Assembly: GCA_022606425.2 (NCBI GenBank)
Contig: JAHDVF020001052.1
Location: 301,514 to 365,513, forward strand
Direction of reading: 5' to 3'
From: Lepidostoma basale
Lineage: Eukaryota; Arthropoda; Insecta; Trichoptera; Lepidostomatidae
DNA: 64,000 bases
The notes below the pieces were generated by a model that worked only from the letters and a program-made list of their open reading frames with translations, ran no database searches and had not been told where the DNA came from. Below are positions 32,266 through 42,704 of this stretch, piece after piece (the first letter of the stretch is position 1; every line of letters starts with the position of its first letter). The translations under genes were made by a program, and so were the position numbers.

Positions 32266-32384
32266 AATAAAAACGTCTGTTTTCTAGGGTTTCATTATGG
32301 GAATTAAATCATTCGCCTCGCTAAAGCATTTTAAATATTAAATCGTTTTTTTTGGTAATATTGATTGAATTTGGAGTTTTACAT
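32266..32384. repeat. fold-back family P, copy 11 (partial)
   Basis: Starts aaaaacgtctgttttctagg, keeps tcattcgcctcgctaaagca and ends before a LINE scrap; tgaatttggagttttacatc is the right-arm remnant. Confidence 0.65.
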
Positions 32385-32715
32385 CTCCTAAGAGTAGCAG
32401 AAATTAAAACATTGCGACCTATCGTGAGAAGAACCCTTAGAGATAGGATATCAAACGAAGAGATTCGCAGATCCTGCAAAATTAATGACATAGTGATATG
32501 GCAGAAAACACAATTCTTAAGGGACCACATTGTGAGGATGGATCCAAAGAGGATTCTTAAGATTGTAATGCACGAGACTCCGAGGGCTATCGACTATACC
32601 GACGACCACCAAAGAGATCGATGAAAGACTGGACCTCTTCATATCAGGAAGAAATTTGATATTCTGTATAAACAGATCACAAGGTCTACAATAAGGGGAA
32701 GATAGTGAAGAATAG
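32385..32715 (+). pseudogene. RTE-like LINE C-terminus
   Basis: Plus frame VRRTLRDRISNEEIRRSCKI, then RDHIVRMDPKRILKIVMHET, resembles the SLRDRxRNxxIR...WxGHVxRM region of LINE C-termini. Continuity is lost near 32620. Confidence 0.75.
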
Positions 32716-33054
32716 GAAGTTTTACATCATTTTCATTTTTAAAATACAAGAAATAAATAACTATAATATATTTAATTTTAAATAATATTGTATGGCTGTT
32801 GACTTAAATCATAATCATAAAACAATAAAACGAAGAAAAAAATTTGAGATTAAGAAACGTATATCAGTCTAAGAGATATAAAACATTGCTTAAGGTTTTT
32901 TAAGATAGGTTTTTTTATGAAAATTAATTTGATTATAGATTTATTTGATTACGAAAAAAACTTAATTCATCATTTTTAACATTATTTTTTCTACATGTTT
33001 TGAAGATTTTATAAATTAATTATCGAGATAACGATATACAACAGTTTTATGTCT
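32716..33054. other. AT-rich sequence
   Basis: Nothing recognised. Confidence 0.4.
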
Positions 33055-33212
33055 TTGTTCCGATGATGAAGGTATAACATTTTCGGAACATGCCGAGAAA
33101 AATAAACACGATTATAAAGAGAAAAAAAATTGAATTTTACAATGTTAACGCTTTAAGTGTATCAAGGATTAGATCAAACTAACTAACTAACCATCACGCC
33201 GTCTCCCCGAGT
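33055..33212. repeat. decayed family B unit and an RTE1 tail scrap
   Basis: 33062-33110 reads CCGATGA, TGAAGGT and CGGAACATG, a decayed hammerhead followed by agaaaaataaaca. At 33177-33212 only the RTE1 tail (aactaactaactaac) and catcacgccgtctccccga remain. Confidence 0.6.
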
Positions 33213-33902
33213 TTAAAACAAATTATATAAAATACAATGATATAAAAAAAAATCAAAATATTTACAAAATATGTAAAATATTAGTCAAACTCTATTTGGC
33301 TAATATTTTAATTGATTGTTTATCAACACTAAAAAAAATAAACACTGTTCATGTTTTGTTGCTTTCACAATGATCAATATTTAATGTTAAGGAGACAGTA
33401 TGTATGGTATTTGAGATTAATTATTTTATTTTCAGAAAGTAGAGACTTGTTTCACCATTCATATATAAATAATTATAAATAATCCATTGTTTTGGCGGAA
33501 ACACTGTGATACTGTATAATAACTAATGCACCCTTGAGGTGATTACATCACAAAAACGGTTTGGTTAGGACAGCGATATTATTTTATACCTATGTAATAC
33601 TTAGAATCATTAGTCACCTTGAAATATGTAAAATTATTAGTAAACAATTTGTAAAAATATGTTTTTCTTAGAAAAAAAATTATTTGGTCCCACCTCAAAA
33701 AACTTATGTTTGATGTGTATAATATCATTTAGTATCCCCTAACTATGTAACCATTGTCATAAAATATCTTAACGAGTTCCAAGAAATACTATCCAATATT
33801 TCTGGACCAACCCAAATAATTATTTGTTAAAATGTATAAAGTCACATCAATTTTCGTAATTACCATATTCTGCTCCATTTACTAGCGTAGGTTGCAACGA
33901 GT
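33213..33902. other. unclassified, with small repeat scraps
   Basis: 33213-33265 matches 47998-48045 (ataaaatacaatgatataaa). 33483-33512 is a family A flank (cattgttttggcggaaacac). 33523-33552 is a CR1-like 3' UTR scrap (cccttgaggtgattacatca). The rest is unrecognised. Confidence 0.5.
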
Positions 33903-34048
33903 TGAATTTTCGTCACATTTGATAATGCCTTAGAAGGGCGAAAAATATCATTCCCATAAAATATAATAAAACGAACGTTTTCTTTCGTATTAATTATTTA
34001 ATGTGGAGTTTAACGCCATTGTTCAAGAAACAATAAAATTATGATATC
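33903..34048 (+). repeat. fold-back family P, copy 12 (half)
   Basis: ttgataatgcc, stem II GCCT/GGGC, GAAAAATATC, aaaatataataaaacgaacg, ttaacgccattgttcaagaa and acaataaaattatga. Confidence 0.8.
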
Positions 34049-34064
34049 TGTTTAATTTGAAGTA

Positions 34065-34165
34065 CTTAGTATAGTATCACAATTTATTTATTTAATGAAA
34101 TTGTCGTGACAGCTGTTTAGTAACCAATATTTGCATCGTTAGGCATTGCAATCAACTGTGGTTTC
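34065..34165 (-). repeat. hammerhead family A scrap
   Basis: The minus strand keeps GGTTAC, TAAACAGCTGTC and gacaatttcattaaat. The core and GAAA are lost. Confidence 0.55.
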
Positions 34166-34770
34166 TGTCAAACATGGCACGATCAAATCAATCAAATATT
34201 AAATATCGGTTACGTGAGGAGAAATCGACGTGCGTGTTCTTGCATATATCTCATACTCGTACATCATGTCTTCATAATAATAATAATAATAATAATAATA
34301 TGCTAACTTTTAAAGCGCCGTTTTTGTGATGTAATCACCTCAAGGGCGCATTAAGACGTGTTTTAAATCTAAAAATCTAAATGTGAGCGCTTAAAAAAGG
34401 ATTGGTTTAAAAGTATAGTAGAACAAAGTATAAATGTTTAAATTGGGTATGAAATATGAAAAAGATGGGTTTTCAATTTAGTTCTGAAATCTGTCGGATC
34501 ATTTATGCATCTAAGGTGTGAAGGGAGATTGTTCCAAGCTGATGGACCGGCTACCGCGAACGCTCGATCCCCGAAATTCGTACTGGGGCAACGCTTCGGC
34601 TCAACTAATCTTCCTATTGCTGAGGAGTTCGCCGAGCGAAGTGTGGATTTCCGTGAAATTTAGGTGATGTATGAATATTGAGGAGTCTAGAGATGAATGT
34701 CAGGAAAGAACCGTGTGGCGGTCCATTCATTCCGTCTACCCCTTTGTGATGGTTGGTTGGTTAGTTTTAT
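34164..34770 (+). pseudogene. RTE1 fragment interrupted by a CR1-like element
   Basis: The 5' piece 34164-34266 (acatggcacgatcaaatcaa, cgacgtgcgtg) and the 3' piece 34669-34770 (gatgtatgaatattgaggag, then gatggttggttggttag) are one RTE1 copy split by the insertion at 34268-34668. Confidence 0.75.
34268..34668 (-). pseudogene. CR1/L2-like LINE C-terminus, inserted copy
   Basis: The minus strand reads STNFGDRAFAVAGPSAWNNL, then PSHLRCINDPTDFRTKLKTH and LFHISYPI with a stop: the classic CR1/L2 C-terminus. The 3' UTR and ATT-repeat tail sit at the left edge. It has an unbroken C-terminal frame and is better preserved than the copy at 15481. Confidence 0.85.
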
Positions 34771-34779
34771 ACAGAAACA

Positions 34780-35025
34780 TCTTCTTCTTCCTATAGACCT
34801 TTGGTATGTTCTTGAAATCAGGCTGGCCTCTCTTGGAAGGTTGACTCCCAACTATCTCTCCATCTCTTCGGCGGTCTTCCGGGGGGACGGCAGCCAGCAG
34901 GAATCTGATGCGCCACAGCGTGTGGGATCCTGGTGGGATCCATCCTCTACACGTGCGCATTCCAGTATCTTCTGCATTGCCTGCCCCATCTCACGACATC
35001 CTCCACCTTGCAGATCTCGCGGTAA
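34780..35025 (-). pseudogene. RTE-like LINE C-terminus
   Basis: Minus-strand frames read ICKVEDVVRWGRQ, RMDPTRIPHAVAHQIPAGC, then RPPGRPPKRWRDSWESTF and a GAA-type tail. The frame has stops. Confidence 0.78.
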
Positions 35026-35684
35026 ACATAAATACATTATATATTTTCAGAAAGTCTACGAAATATTTACGAGTACATTTTGTTTTAAAACGTAACATGT
35101 TTTCTTCCTTTGGAGTTTTAATGTGTGTTTTTTTTCACTTATTATTTTTTAAACTTTTTAAATAGCTAGAGTAATAGGATTTATTAACTTATTTTCTTCT
35201 CCAAAAAAAACTTTCCTCCGGCATATCTTGACGCAAATCTCAAGTGGGAGCAATCTAACTTGCAAAGAAAGAATTACGGGGAAGACTGGAGCAATCCGTT
35301 TCATAACGAATTAGGTAGGGCGCTTATTGTTGCTCCGAGGTGAAGGACTTAAGTGATTTATTCCCCTTGGCGAAACCAAATTGCCGAATAAAACGGTATT
35401 GTGAGCGGTTTTTCTAGCTTCGTATTAAATTTATTTGGAAGCAGATGATCGGACGAACAGCCGCCCGCTCGGGTCGGTGTATTGATCCCCGAATATTGTT
35501 TCTGGGTGTTGGCTAACTGGGACAATCTGTTGCTGCTTGCACAGAGAATTTGAATTGTAAAACGCTTTTATCACTTTGACTAAGTCCAAGAGTCGTACTA
35601 TTCATTTTTATCAGAAAAAATAAGAACAAATGATTTGATGAATGATTGAATGATTTCGTGGGTGTGTTCTGATCAACTTTTCTG
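35026..35684. other. single-copy-looking sequence
   Basis: Less AT-rich at 35190-35520. No repeat recognised. Confidence 0.35.
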
Positions 35685-36330
35685 TTTATAATGTGTCTTT
35701 TATATAAACTGTTTTTTTTTAAATTCATTTCTGCTCTTTTTAAAACCTGTCTTCCATCCTATTCCAATTTATTCATTCTTACTTAACATTTTCCCGCCTC
35801 CCTTATATACTATATTTTTCTTGTTTTAAAATTTTGTTTGCTATATATTTGTCCTATTATGTATTAATGTGTGTATTAATAATAATAATTGTGTATTAAT
35901 ATGTGTTTTATAAAATTGTAATGTGTTTTTTACTAATTTAAGGTGTGTTTTATATAATTTTTACTATATTATTGAAGAATAATTCTTCTTGAAGTTTACT
36001 TTGTGTTGACATATTAAATAATGTTTTTTAAAAAAAAAATTGTTTTTAATACTTAAAAATTTTGATACTTAAAAATTTTAAACTTAATATTTACTTCTGA
36101 TTTGATTTAATAATAAAGAGATGTGAGGCCGCGCGGGAGATATATAAGGTTAAAATAATAGATTAAATGTGGTCTGTCATCCTTTTGATTGATGGCAAGA
36201 AAAGGCTAAATAAAATTAACGTAAGTCCCGGATGGACAAGGAACAGGCCTAGATAGTGCAGCGAGACTGACGAAAGGGCGTCGCTGCGTCCTATAACAGT
36301 CTCGGGTGGTGGTGGGAACCTTATATATAT
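35685..36330 (+). mobile_element. U-family element (unknown retroposon)
   Basis: Nearly identical, in inverse orientation, to 59780-60457; I counted about 10 differences over the terminal 220 bp. The 3' half has gaggccgcgcgggagatata, taaatgtggtctg, agtcccggatggacaagg, and ends ggtggtgggaaccttata. No coding frame; the internal part is T-rich. Shorter relatives at 36410 and 44455. Confidence 0.82.
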
Positions 36331-36409
36331 ATATTCATTATTATCTTTATAATAGGCCATAAAATCATGTACCATATTTTGCTTTGTTTTGTTAGATTGG
36401 GACATAGAA

Positions 36410-36608
36410 GTGGATTGAAATTAAACTGGATTAAATGTGGCCTAGATACCCTTTTGCCTTTTGCTTTTTTTCTGGAACGGTGCATTTTCCAGCTAATGCA
36501 AGTCCTGCGTGGATGGGGGGCGGGCCTAGGGATTGTTTGAGCGAAGTTGACGAAGGGGCGCCGCTGCGTCTTATAACAGCTTCAGGTTAGCGGCGGGTAA
36601 CCTTCTAT
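36410..36608 (+). mobile_element. U-family 3' fragment
   Basis: Repeats attaaatgtggcctagat, gcaagtcctgcgtggatggg and ccgctgcgtcttataacagc, ending gcgggtaacc. A diverged copy placed directly after the first. Confidence 0.78.
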
Positions 36609-36814
36609 GTCTTTATTTAACTGTTAGTTTGTTCATTTCCATTTGTATAAGCAATCACTGTATGTTACCCTACAATTAAAAAATATTTATTATTATCATT
36701 TAAAATAATTGATAACGTAAATCGGATTTTTTTAAAATGGTAAGGTTAACGTAATCATGGTTTCCTACAACTACAATATATTATTATAACTTATTTAAAG
36801 CCTTTAATTTTAAA

Positions 36815-36935
36815 TTATTTCTTGAACAATGATGTAAAACTACGTATTAAATAATTAATACAAATGAAAATGTCTGCTTTCTAGAAGTTTTAATATGTTT
36901 TACGAAAATTTTAATTTTATGTGAATATTTCCTTG
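36815..36935. repeat. fold-back family P, copy 13 (left arm)
   Basis: ttatttcttgaacaatgatg, gtattaaataattaatacaa, tctgctttctagaagtttta, then decayed. Confidence 0.8.
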
Positions 36936-36971
36936 TTTAGCTTATAATGAAAAAAAAATGGTTTTGAAAAA

Positions 36972-37384
36972 AACTAACTAACTAACCATCACGCCGTCTC
37001 CCCGAAGGGGTAGGCAGAAAGAATGGACTGCCACACCTTTCTTTCCTGACATATTTCTCTCGCTTTCTCAACATTCATACATCGTGTCATGCACGCGCGT
37101 CGATTTCTCTGACTCCTCACATGGCCGACATTCAATATTTGATTTATTTGATCGTGCCACGTTTTCCTCGGTCTTCCTCTATTTCTGGTACCATTTACAT
37201 CATTAACATATAATTTTTTTACCATTCTTTCTTCATTCATTCTTTCCATATGTCCAAACCATCTTAATGATCCTTTCATTATTTTGTTCATGACACCATC
37301 ATTCGCACCGCATTCACTTCTTATATTTTCATTCGACACTCTATCATACACAGAATATCCACACATTCGTCTAAGAGATCTTGT
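36972..37384 (-). pseudogene. RTE1 3' end, best-preserved C-terminus
   Basis: An uninterrupted 125-codon minus frame contains RRMCGYSVYDRVSNENIRSE, LRWFGHMERMNEERMVKKLY, GTRNRGRPRKTWHDQINQIL and RNRRACMTRCMNVEKA, ending AYPFGETA. It runs into a TTAG tail. It is the least damaged RTE1 piece and a good reference for the family. 5'-truncated after the thumb domain. Confidence 0.9.
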
Positions 37385-37436
37385 CTAAGATCTAAGATTA
37401 AGATTCGTCTAAGATGGTTTTGAATATTTTTAAAAA

Positions 37437-37550
37437 TGTAATTGTAATCAAATTCTACAGGGTTTTTTCATCGACCGGTTTCGGCATCTAGCTGCCATCT
37501 ACTACATCGAACTTCCGAAACCGGTCGAGGAATTAAGAAACCCTAGGTGG
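37437..37550. repeat. fold-back repeat, hammerhead family D
   Basis: The minus strand near 37490-37465 reads TAGATGGCAGCTAGATGCCGA, with stem II GGCA/TGCC, GAAA, palindromic CCGG and TC. The right arm ttccgaaaccggtcgaggaa lies in opposite orientation. The outer arms gggttttttcat and taagaaaccc are approximate. Confidence 0.7.
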
Positions 37551-37639
37551 AATTTAATTTAACATACGATACATTTAAAAAAAAAGTACATTTCATTTTT
37601 ATTATGAACTTCTACCATAAAATTTCAAAAAACTATTTT

Positions 37640-37800
37640 ATTTTTTTGACATGTTTAGTCTTGCTAAGGCATTACCAAATGTCGTTATTAATATCTGATT
37701 TTTCCTTAGTACGGCGAAACATGTCATTTTCATAACATATAATGAAACTTGTAGAAAATAAACGTTTTCATTCGTATTCATTAATTCGTAATTAATTAAT
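37640..37800. repeat. fold-back family P, copy 14
   Basis: Both arms are present. The right motif reads CTGATTT, then CGGCGAAACATGTCATTT: GAAA, CATG and TC are intact and C3 is a C here. The arm ends cgttttcattcgtattc. Confidence 0.78.
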
Positions 37801-38014
37801 TTAATGGCGTGCTTTTGAATAAACGATGAATGCCATTCGAAGCATGAAACTTATAACTTATACAAAATAATATTTTAACCTTATTCAGATTTTATGAAAG
37901 ACTAAAAAACACAGTATGGGTATTAAATTAATAAAAACTCTACTGACAATAAAAACTAACTTGAAAAAGGCTTTATAAGTTATCGTTTTAAATAGCTTTA
38001 GAATAATAATACTG

Positions 38015-38285
38015 TCTTAACCATTCTTTCTCCATCCATGTGCTCCATATGTCCGAATCAACGCAGCGATACTTTCATAATTTTGTTCATAATATCTTCT
38101 TCCGCTTTACACTCCTTTCTTATGTCAGCATTTGAGATTCTGTCGTATATCGTTCCACCACACATAAATCTTAGGGACCTCATCTCTACCGCATTTATTC
38201 TGCTATCATCCTTCTCCTGCTAATTCCTTGCTTCGCTTTCATACATAAGGGTTGTGACCAGAATTTCACTGTGGAAAATTATCAC
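38015..38285 (-). pseudogene. RTE1-related LINE fragment, diverged
   Basis: Minus-strand remnants of SEARN-QEKDDSRINAVEMR and LRFMCGGTIYDRIS, then IRKECKAEEDIMNKIMK. Same region as RTE1 at 3493-3600, but a different subfamily. Confidence 0.75.
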
Positions 38286-38624
38286 TTTCATTGATGATTT
38301 TTTTCCAATAACTATTTAGCTCCGTTCACTTTGTGAACAATTTTCACTTTCATGGATAATTTTTTTTCCCGAAACCTTTTTTTAAAGCTCCATTCAATTT
38401 GCTTTTTAATCTTTATATTTGCTCTACTTTTTAATAAAACAACTCATATTAGTAATTATTATTTTTTACAGAATTGTTGTAATTGTAATGTTTTTATTTA
38501 CAAAACCACTGAATATAAAATAAGGACCTTTTGGTTACTAATTTAAAACTTATTTACCCTCGTGTATTACTTCGCTAATTCGTATCTTATATCAGATATA
38601 CTCAAACTTTATATGTGATTTCAA

Positions 38625-38740
38625 TACCATTAAAATTTTAGAAAATGTACGTTTTCATTCATATTATTTACTAAAAAAAATCTGTCTGTCGATGACAGCG
38701 AGTCTGGCAAAACCAGTCGCTTCAAAATAAATACAAGACA
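38625..38740. repeat. family P and family D scraps
   Basis: 38630-38670 is a family P arm end (tagaaaatgtacgttttcat). 38690-38715 is a family D piece (gatgacagcgagtctggcaa). Confidence 0.55.
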
Positions 38741-38847
38741 AAAGATTATTAAACTGTATCTTACATTGCCGCCTTAAAAAAATCGCTTATTATTCGTGAA
38801 TAAATCAAATATTGCATTTGTAATTTTGAAATATTTTATGAGACTTC

Positions 38848-38942
38848 ACGTTGTTTTCCTGGAGGAGTAGGAATAGAAAATGGACCGCTGTACTGCTCTG
38901 TCCTGACATACCTCTCGAAATTCCTCTACATTCATACATCAT
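38848..38942 (-). mobile_element. RTE1 C-terminal scrap
   Basis: MNVEEFREVCQDRAVQRSIF-like remnants on the minus strand. It ends at a family A scrap (catcaggtgttacaa, 38939-38953). Confidence 0.65.
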
Positions 38943-38965
38943 CAGGTGTTACAAACAACCATCGC

Positions 38966-39600
38966 TACAATGTCATTGAAATATGTGTGATATGTGTAAA
39001 ACTTCCCTTTTTATTTAATTACCCTACATTACTTTCGGAGGACAAGGCTATCCACTTTGGGAAGCACTGCTCCAGATTATTCGCTAATGTTCCGTGTTTC
39101 GACGTATATGCTATTTGTGGGTTTTTGTTTAACAAGTAAGCGAAGTTATCCGATTAAAAGTTGTGAGGTTTGAATGTTTGAGTGGTACCGAGTAAGCGAG
39201 AAATACTATCAAAGTTCCCAAACTTTTCTTAGAGGATTTGCATCGCGTAAAAGTTTCACAGAACATAAAATTCCGCCGTTATATATCACTGTAATCTATT
39301 CCTCAAATTGAAAATGTTTTCAGACAAATGTCTCGTTTTGCGTCAGAGACGATAGAAAAATATAAATACGTTTCCAGAAAGCGGAGTCTACCAGATTCGT
39401 CGCCAAAAATTCACCGCCAATAATTCTTCGCATTTTTTTTCACCCACAATATTTTATTTTTGAGATTTCAATAAGCATTTACAAATCTAATGTTTTATTT
39501 AACATAGTTCAAAGGATATAATTTTTCATTTGAAGCATTCACTTTGTAGTTAGATATTTTAAACTTATAGATATAAAATAACATGACACTTTGTATTTAA
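38966..39600. other. single-copy-looking sequence
   Basis: No repeat recognised. Confidence 0.4.
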
Positions 39601-39700
39601 CCCCGGTATGAAAACAATACGAATTTAATCACAAAATATACTACCCTGATGAAGCTTGGGTCCAAGTGAAACTAGTTGGCAATAATGTTTAATTTTAAAA
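39601..39700 (+). repeat. hammerhead family C unit
   Basis: Starts with ccccggtatg, also seen at the arm of 9021-9143, and carries a single well-preserved hammerhead. Confidence 0.7.
39642..39681 (+). ncRNA. hammerhead ribozyme (family C)
   Basis: CTGATGA (39646-39652), stem II GCTTG/CAAGT with loop GGTC, GAAA (39668-39671), palindromic CTAG (39672-39675), TT (39676-39677). Stem I: C39645-G39678, C39644-G39679 and T39642-A39681, with one mismatch. All core bases fit. Cleavage would follow UU, which is allowed by the UH rule. Confidence 0.72.
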
Positions 39701-39721
39701 GAACATTTCTTGAATCCTTAA

Positions 39722-39950
39722 CAAGTGGTCGTAAGAAGGACGGAATGGGGAATGTTGTAAAACATAAAGCGATCGCTCAACCCAACCAATGACAGGTCAT
39801 AAGTCCTGTAAGCGCCTCGGCCACCATATTCTGTTCCCAGAAAACAATTTACACCTTCGTCTCTATTGAGATACAATTAATCCTTATAAAAATAATAAAA
39901 ATTATCCGCAATGGGTAAAATCCAGTATTTGTCTACAATAATTTGGTGTT
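39722..39950 (-). repeat. repeat family R5 copy
   Basis: Very similar to 2110-2350, including gtcgtaagaaggacggaatg, cgatcgctcaacccaaccaa and the tccgcaatgggtaaaatcca extension. Confidence 0.85.
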
Positions 39951-39982
39951 TAAACGAATTTTGTTTTGTCTTACTCACAAAC

Positions 39983-40085
39983 TCACTCCGTTTTCTTGGG
40001 CACGCAGGAAGAGAGGATGGATCGATGTACTATTATTTACTGACATATTAAATTTAACTCGACCGACATTCTTAATATGTGTTTA
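39983..40085 (-). mobile_element. RTE1 3' scrap
   Basis: Decayed copy of the RTE1 terminal region (ctcactccgttttcttgggc matches catcacgccgtctccccgaa loosely). Tentative. Confidence 0.45.
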
Positions 40086-40187
40086 CATGCTTTTTCTATA
40101 TTAAAGCCCAATACTTTCATTGAAGCAAAGTAAATAGGGGCCTACGATTACTCGTACAGAGAATATTCGAATAAATATATTTTTTTA

Positions 40188-40370
40188 AATTAATACGAAT
40201 GAAAATATCTGTTTAATAGATGTTTAAATACATTTTTCGCCTTGCCGAAGCATTATCAAACATTTTATGATGCCTTAACTAGGTGAAAAATGTCATACCC
40301 ATCAAATACCCAGAAATATGAGTTTTTATTTGTATTATTTAATATGTACTTTTAAGAACCAATATTTATA
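40188..40370. repeat. fold-back family P, copy 15
   Basis: Both arms, decayed: ttaatacgaatgaaaatatc, cgccttgccgaagcattatc, then gatgccttaactaggtgaaa and aatgtcat. Confidence 0.78.
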
Positions 40371-40414
40371 TGTGTTAATAATTAAACAATAATTAAATGC
40401 AACGATGTTTTTTT

Positions 40415-40558
40415 AACTACTTCCACTTTTGTCTTTATTTCGACAGAGACCGGTTTCACCAGGCTCGCTGGCATCCAGTCTGTCGATGTCAGCGAGCCGG
40501 GCGAAGCCGGTCGCTGTCGAAATAAAAACAAAAGTGGAAGTAGTTAAAAAACATAGTT
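40415..40558. repeat. fold-back repeat, hammerhead family D, long arms
   Basis: Arms of about 60 bp, near-exact inverted repeats: aactacttccacttttgtct on the left, agtggaagtagtt on the right. Within them lie cgacagagaccggtttcacc and its partner gggcgaagccggtcgctgtc. The minus-strand left arm has CCAG/CTGG stem II, GAAA, CCGG and TC. The right arm has GAAG. The CTGATGA core is damaged in both (CTGGATG, CTGTCGA). A similar copy is at 12580-12712. Confidence 0.88.
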
Positions 40559-40852
40559 TTATTTAATGATTATATAAAATGAACTTTCGTTAAAAGATTT
40601 CAGTAAAATTATTTGATTATCTTATTATTAATTATCTGTAATAACGGTTTTGAAATAAATAAAAACAACATAGGACGCAACGCATAAAGGAGCATATTTT
40701 AACATTTATTGATATAAAGTAAGAAAGATTTTCTTTGCTTCTTGGCGAAGAATATTCCTGACACGTTAAAAAGCATATGGAAAATTCAAAGTCACGGCGA
40801 CAGTCAATATTCCAATACTCCTTGCTAGAAGAAGTTTGCCATTTTCCTTATC

Positions 40853-41095
40853 TGACGACCTTCGTGGCAGAGTGGTTAGAAGCTCTGACTTCCATACCGA
40901 AGGTCCCGGGTTCGATTCTCGGCGATGGCAGTGTGATTGTCACATTGTCTTTGGTCTGGTGTAGAATTCACGTGACAAAAAAATGGCGATAGATTGGCTA
41001 CCTATCACATGTCATGTGGATCATCAATATAATAGCTAAAAATAATGTGTATACAGTAATTGGGTTTAAGCGACCTGTTGTATACAAGAAAAAAA
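40853..41095 (+). mobile_element. tRNA-derived SINE, tail type b
   Basis: Head gacgaccttcgtggcagagt, B-box ggttcgattct, hairpin gtgattgtcac, body ttcacgtgac and tail gtatacagtaattggg...cctgttgtatac, followed by A-rich sequence. Nearly full length. Confidence 0.92.
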
Positions 41096-42195
41096 AAATC
41101 TTTTCAAAGAATTTTACATCTTCTAAAACGTTTTGTCTGTGAAATATGTATTTGGAAGCTTTATATAATATTCTGTAAGAAGTATTTAATTTAAGATTCT
41201 ATGAAATAGCATTTAACAAAAATAAAAAAATCAAGTAATAAAATACCTCGAATTTTATTTATTTAATTATTATTTACATCGTGTCTATAAAATAAAAACT
41301 TCCTTTCCTTAAGTGTAAATTAATATATTTTGGATATGAAAATTTATCAAATAACTTTTCGGAAATTCAAATATCAAATATCACTACCAATAAAATGGAG
41401 ATAACCCAAACGATCAAACTTAAGTGATAAAATCGTTAAAGTAAATGGTTATATAATTAAACGTTTAATATTTTCAGTGTGAGGGTAAATGTGGAGGAAA
41501 AGGATTGTGCGATTTCTTTGAATTAATAATAAGTATATTATTATGAATTCAAATAAATTTTATCAATTGCTTCATATGACAAAATTGTGTGGTTTACTTG
41601 TTATAATTTCGTATTTTAACTATCAAATTTCATGTTATCCCAACACTAAATAATTTCTTAACATGATTTATATTTTAAACATACCAGTATGTATTTATTG
41701 AATCCAATATCAAATTCCTCGTATGACGTAATAATTTATACGTAAATATATGTGAGAAGGAAATAAAAAAACATATTGAACAAAGTCTGGAATGATCTGA
41801 GTGTTTCTAATTCCACCAAAATTAAAATAATGCCTACCAGTATTTATTTGTGCTACTAAAACTTGGGCATTGAAATTTCATGACCACCTCATGATTGACG
41901 CTTTTGAAATGTGATGTTGGCGTCGGATTCTGATGATCCCGTAAACTGCAAAAAGGACGAACGATTCGGTCCTCAATGAGCTCAAAATACCAGAAATACC
42001 ATTTGTAGTATTCAGTCGGCTAGTATTGATTTATTTGGTCACATTGCTATAGAGAACTGGTTAATTTTAAAAGTATTGTAACAGGAAATGTTTCATGCAA
42101 AAAAGTAAAGTCAGATTTTCTGCGCGATTAAAGACATGAGTGGGGGGCCTCTATTCGGTGGTGGGGGTTATGGAGAGCAAGAGGATTGGAGGCGC
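41096..42195. other. AT-rich sequence, nothing recognised
   Basis: No gene, repeat or RNA motif identified over this long stretch. Confidence 0.4.
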
Positions 42196-42290
42196 TTTAA
42201 TTAATACGAATGAAACGTCTATTTTCTAGAAGTTTTATTATATTTTATGGAAACGACATGTTACGCCTTTCTAAGACATTTTCAAATAAA
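42196..42290. repeat. fold-back family P, copy 16 (left arm)
   Basis: ttaattaatacgaatgaaac, tctagaagttttattatat, cgacatgttacgcctttcta. Confidence 0.8.
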
Positions 42291-42451
42291 GCAAAAATCA
42301 AAGGCATTGTTGTTTATATAAACTAGTTAAAGGAACAGAATTATGTTTATATTAACAATAATATGTTAACAATAATTAAGGGATAAATGCCAAAATACTA
42401 ATACATGGAACAAGTTTGTGTATACAATTCTTACATATGTAATAAATAATT

Positions 42452-42595
42452 ATTCTTCTTCTTCGAGTGCCATGTCAGGTCCCCCCGACGTCGACTATCA
42501 CCCTGGCGTAGGCCTCTCTGTCCTCTGCCAGACGGAACAACTCCCCTACCTCTGACTTCCGGTTTACTCCTTGGTATTCTCTATTGAATACTTAG
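42452..42595 (-). mobile_element. LINE 3' end with GAA tail
   Basis: The minus strand matches the ends at 19232 and 27430 (LFRLAEDREAYARVIVD-like codons and then a GAA tail). Confidence 0.7.
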
Positions 42596-42704
42596 TGACG
42601 TTATATAAATCAGAATGGTGAGGAAAGATTGTGTTTTTAAGGAAAACATATTTTTATGGCTATATACAAATTATTACCATAAAGATTTTACATCTTTCAA
42701 ATCT

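Noticed and set aside
40853..40930. A functional tRNA gene
   Set aside because: The same head occurs at the 5' end of several dispersed copies with shared bodies and tails, which makes it a SINE promoter.
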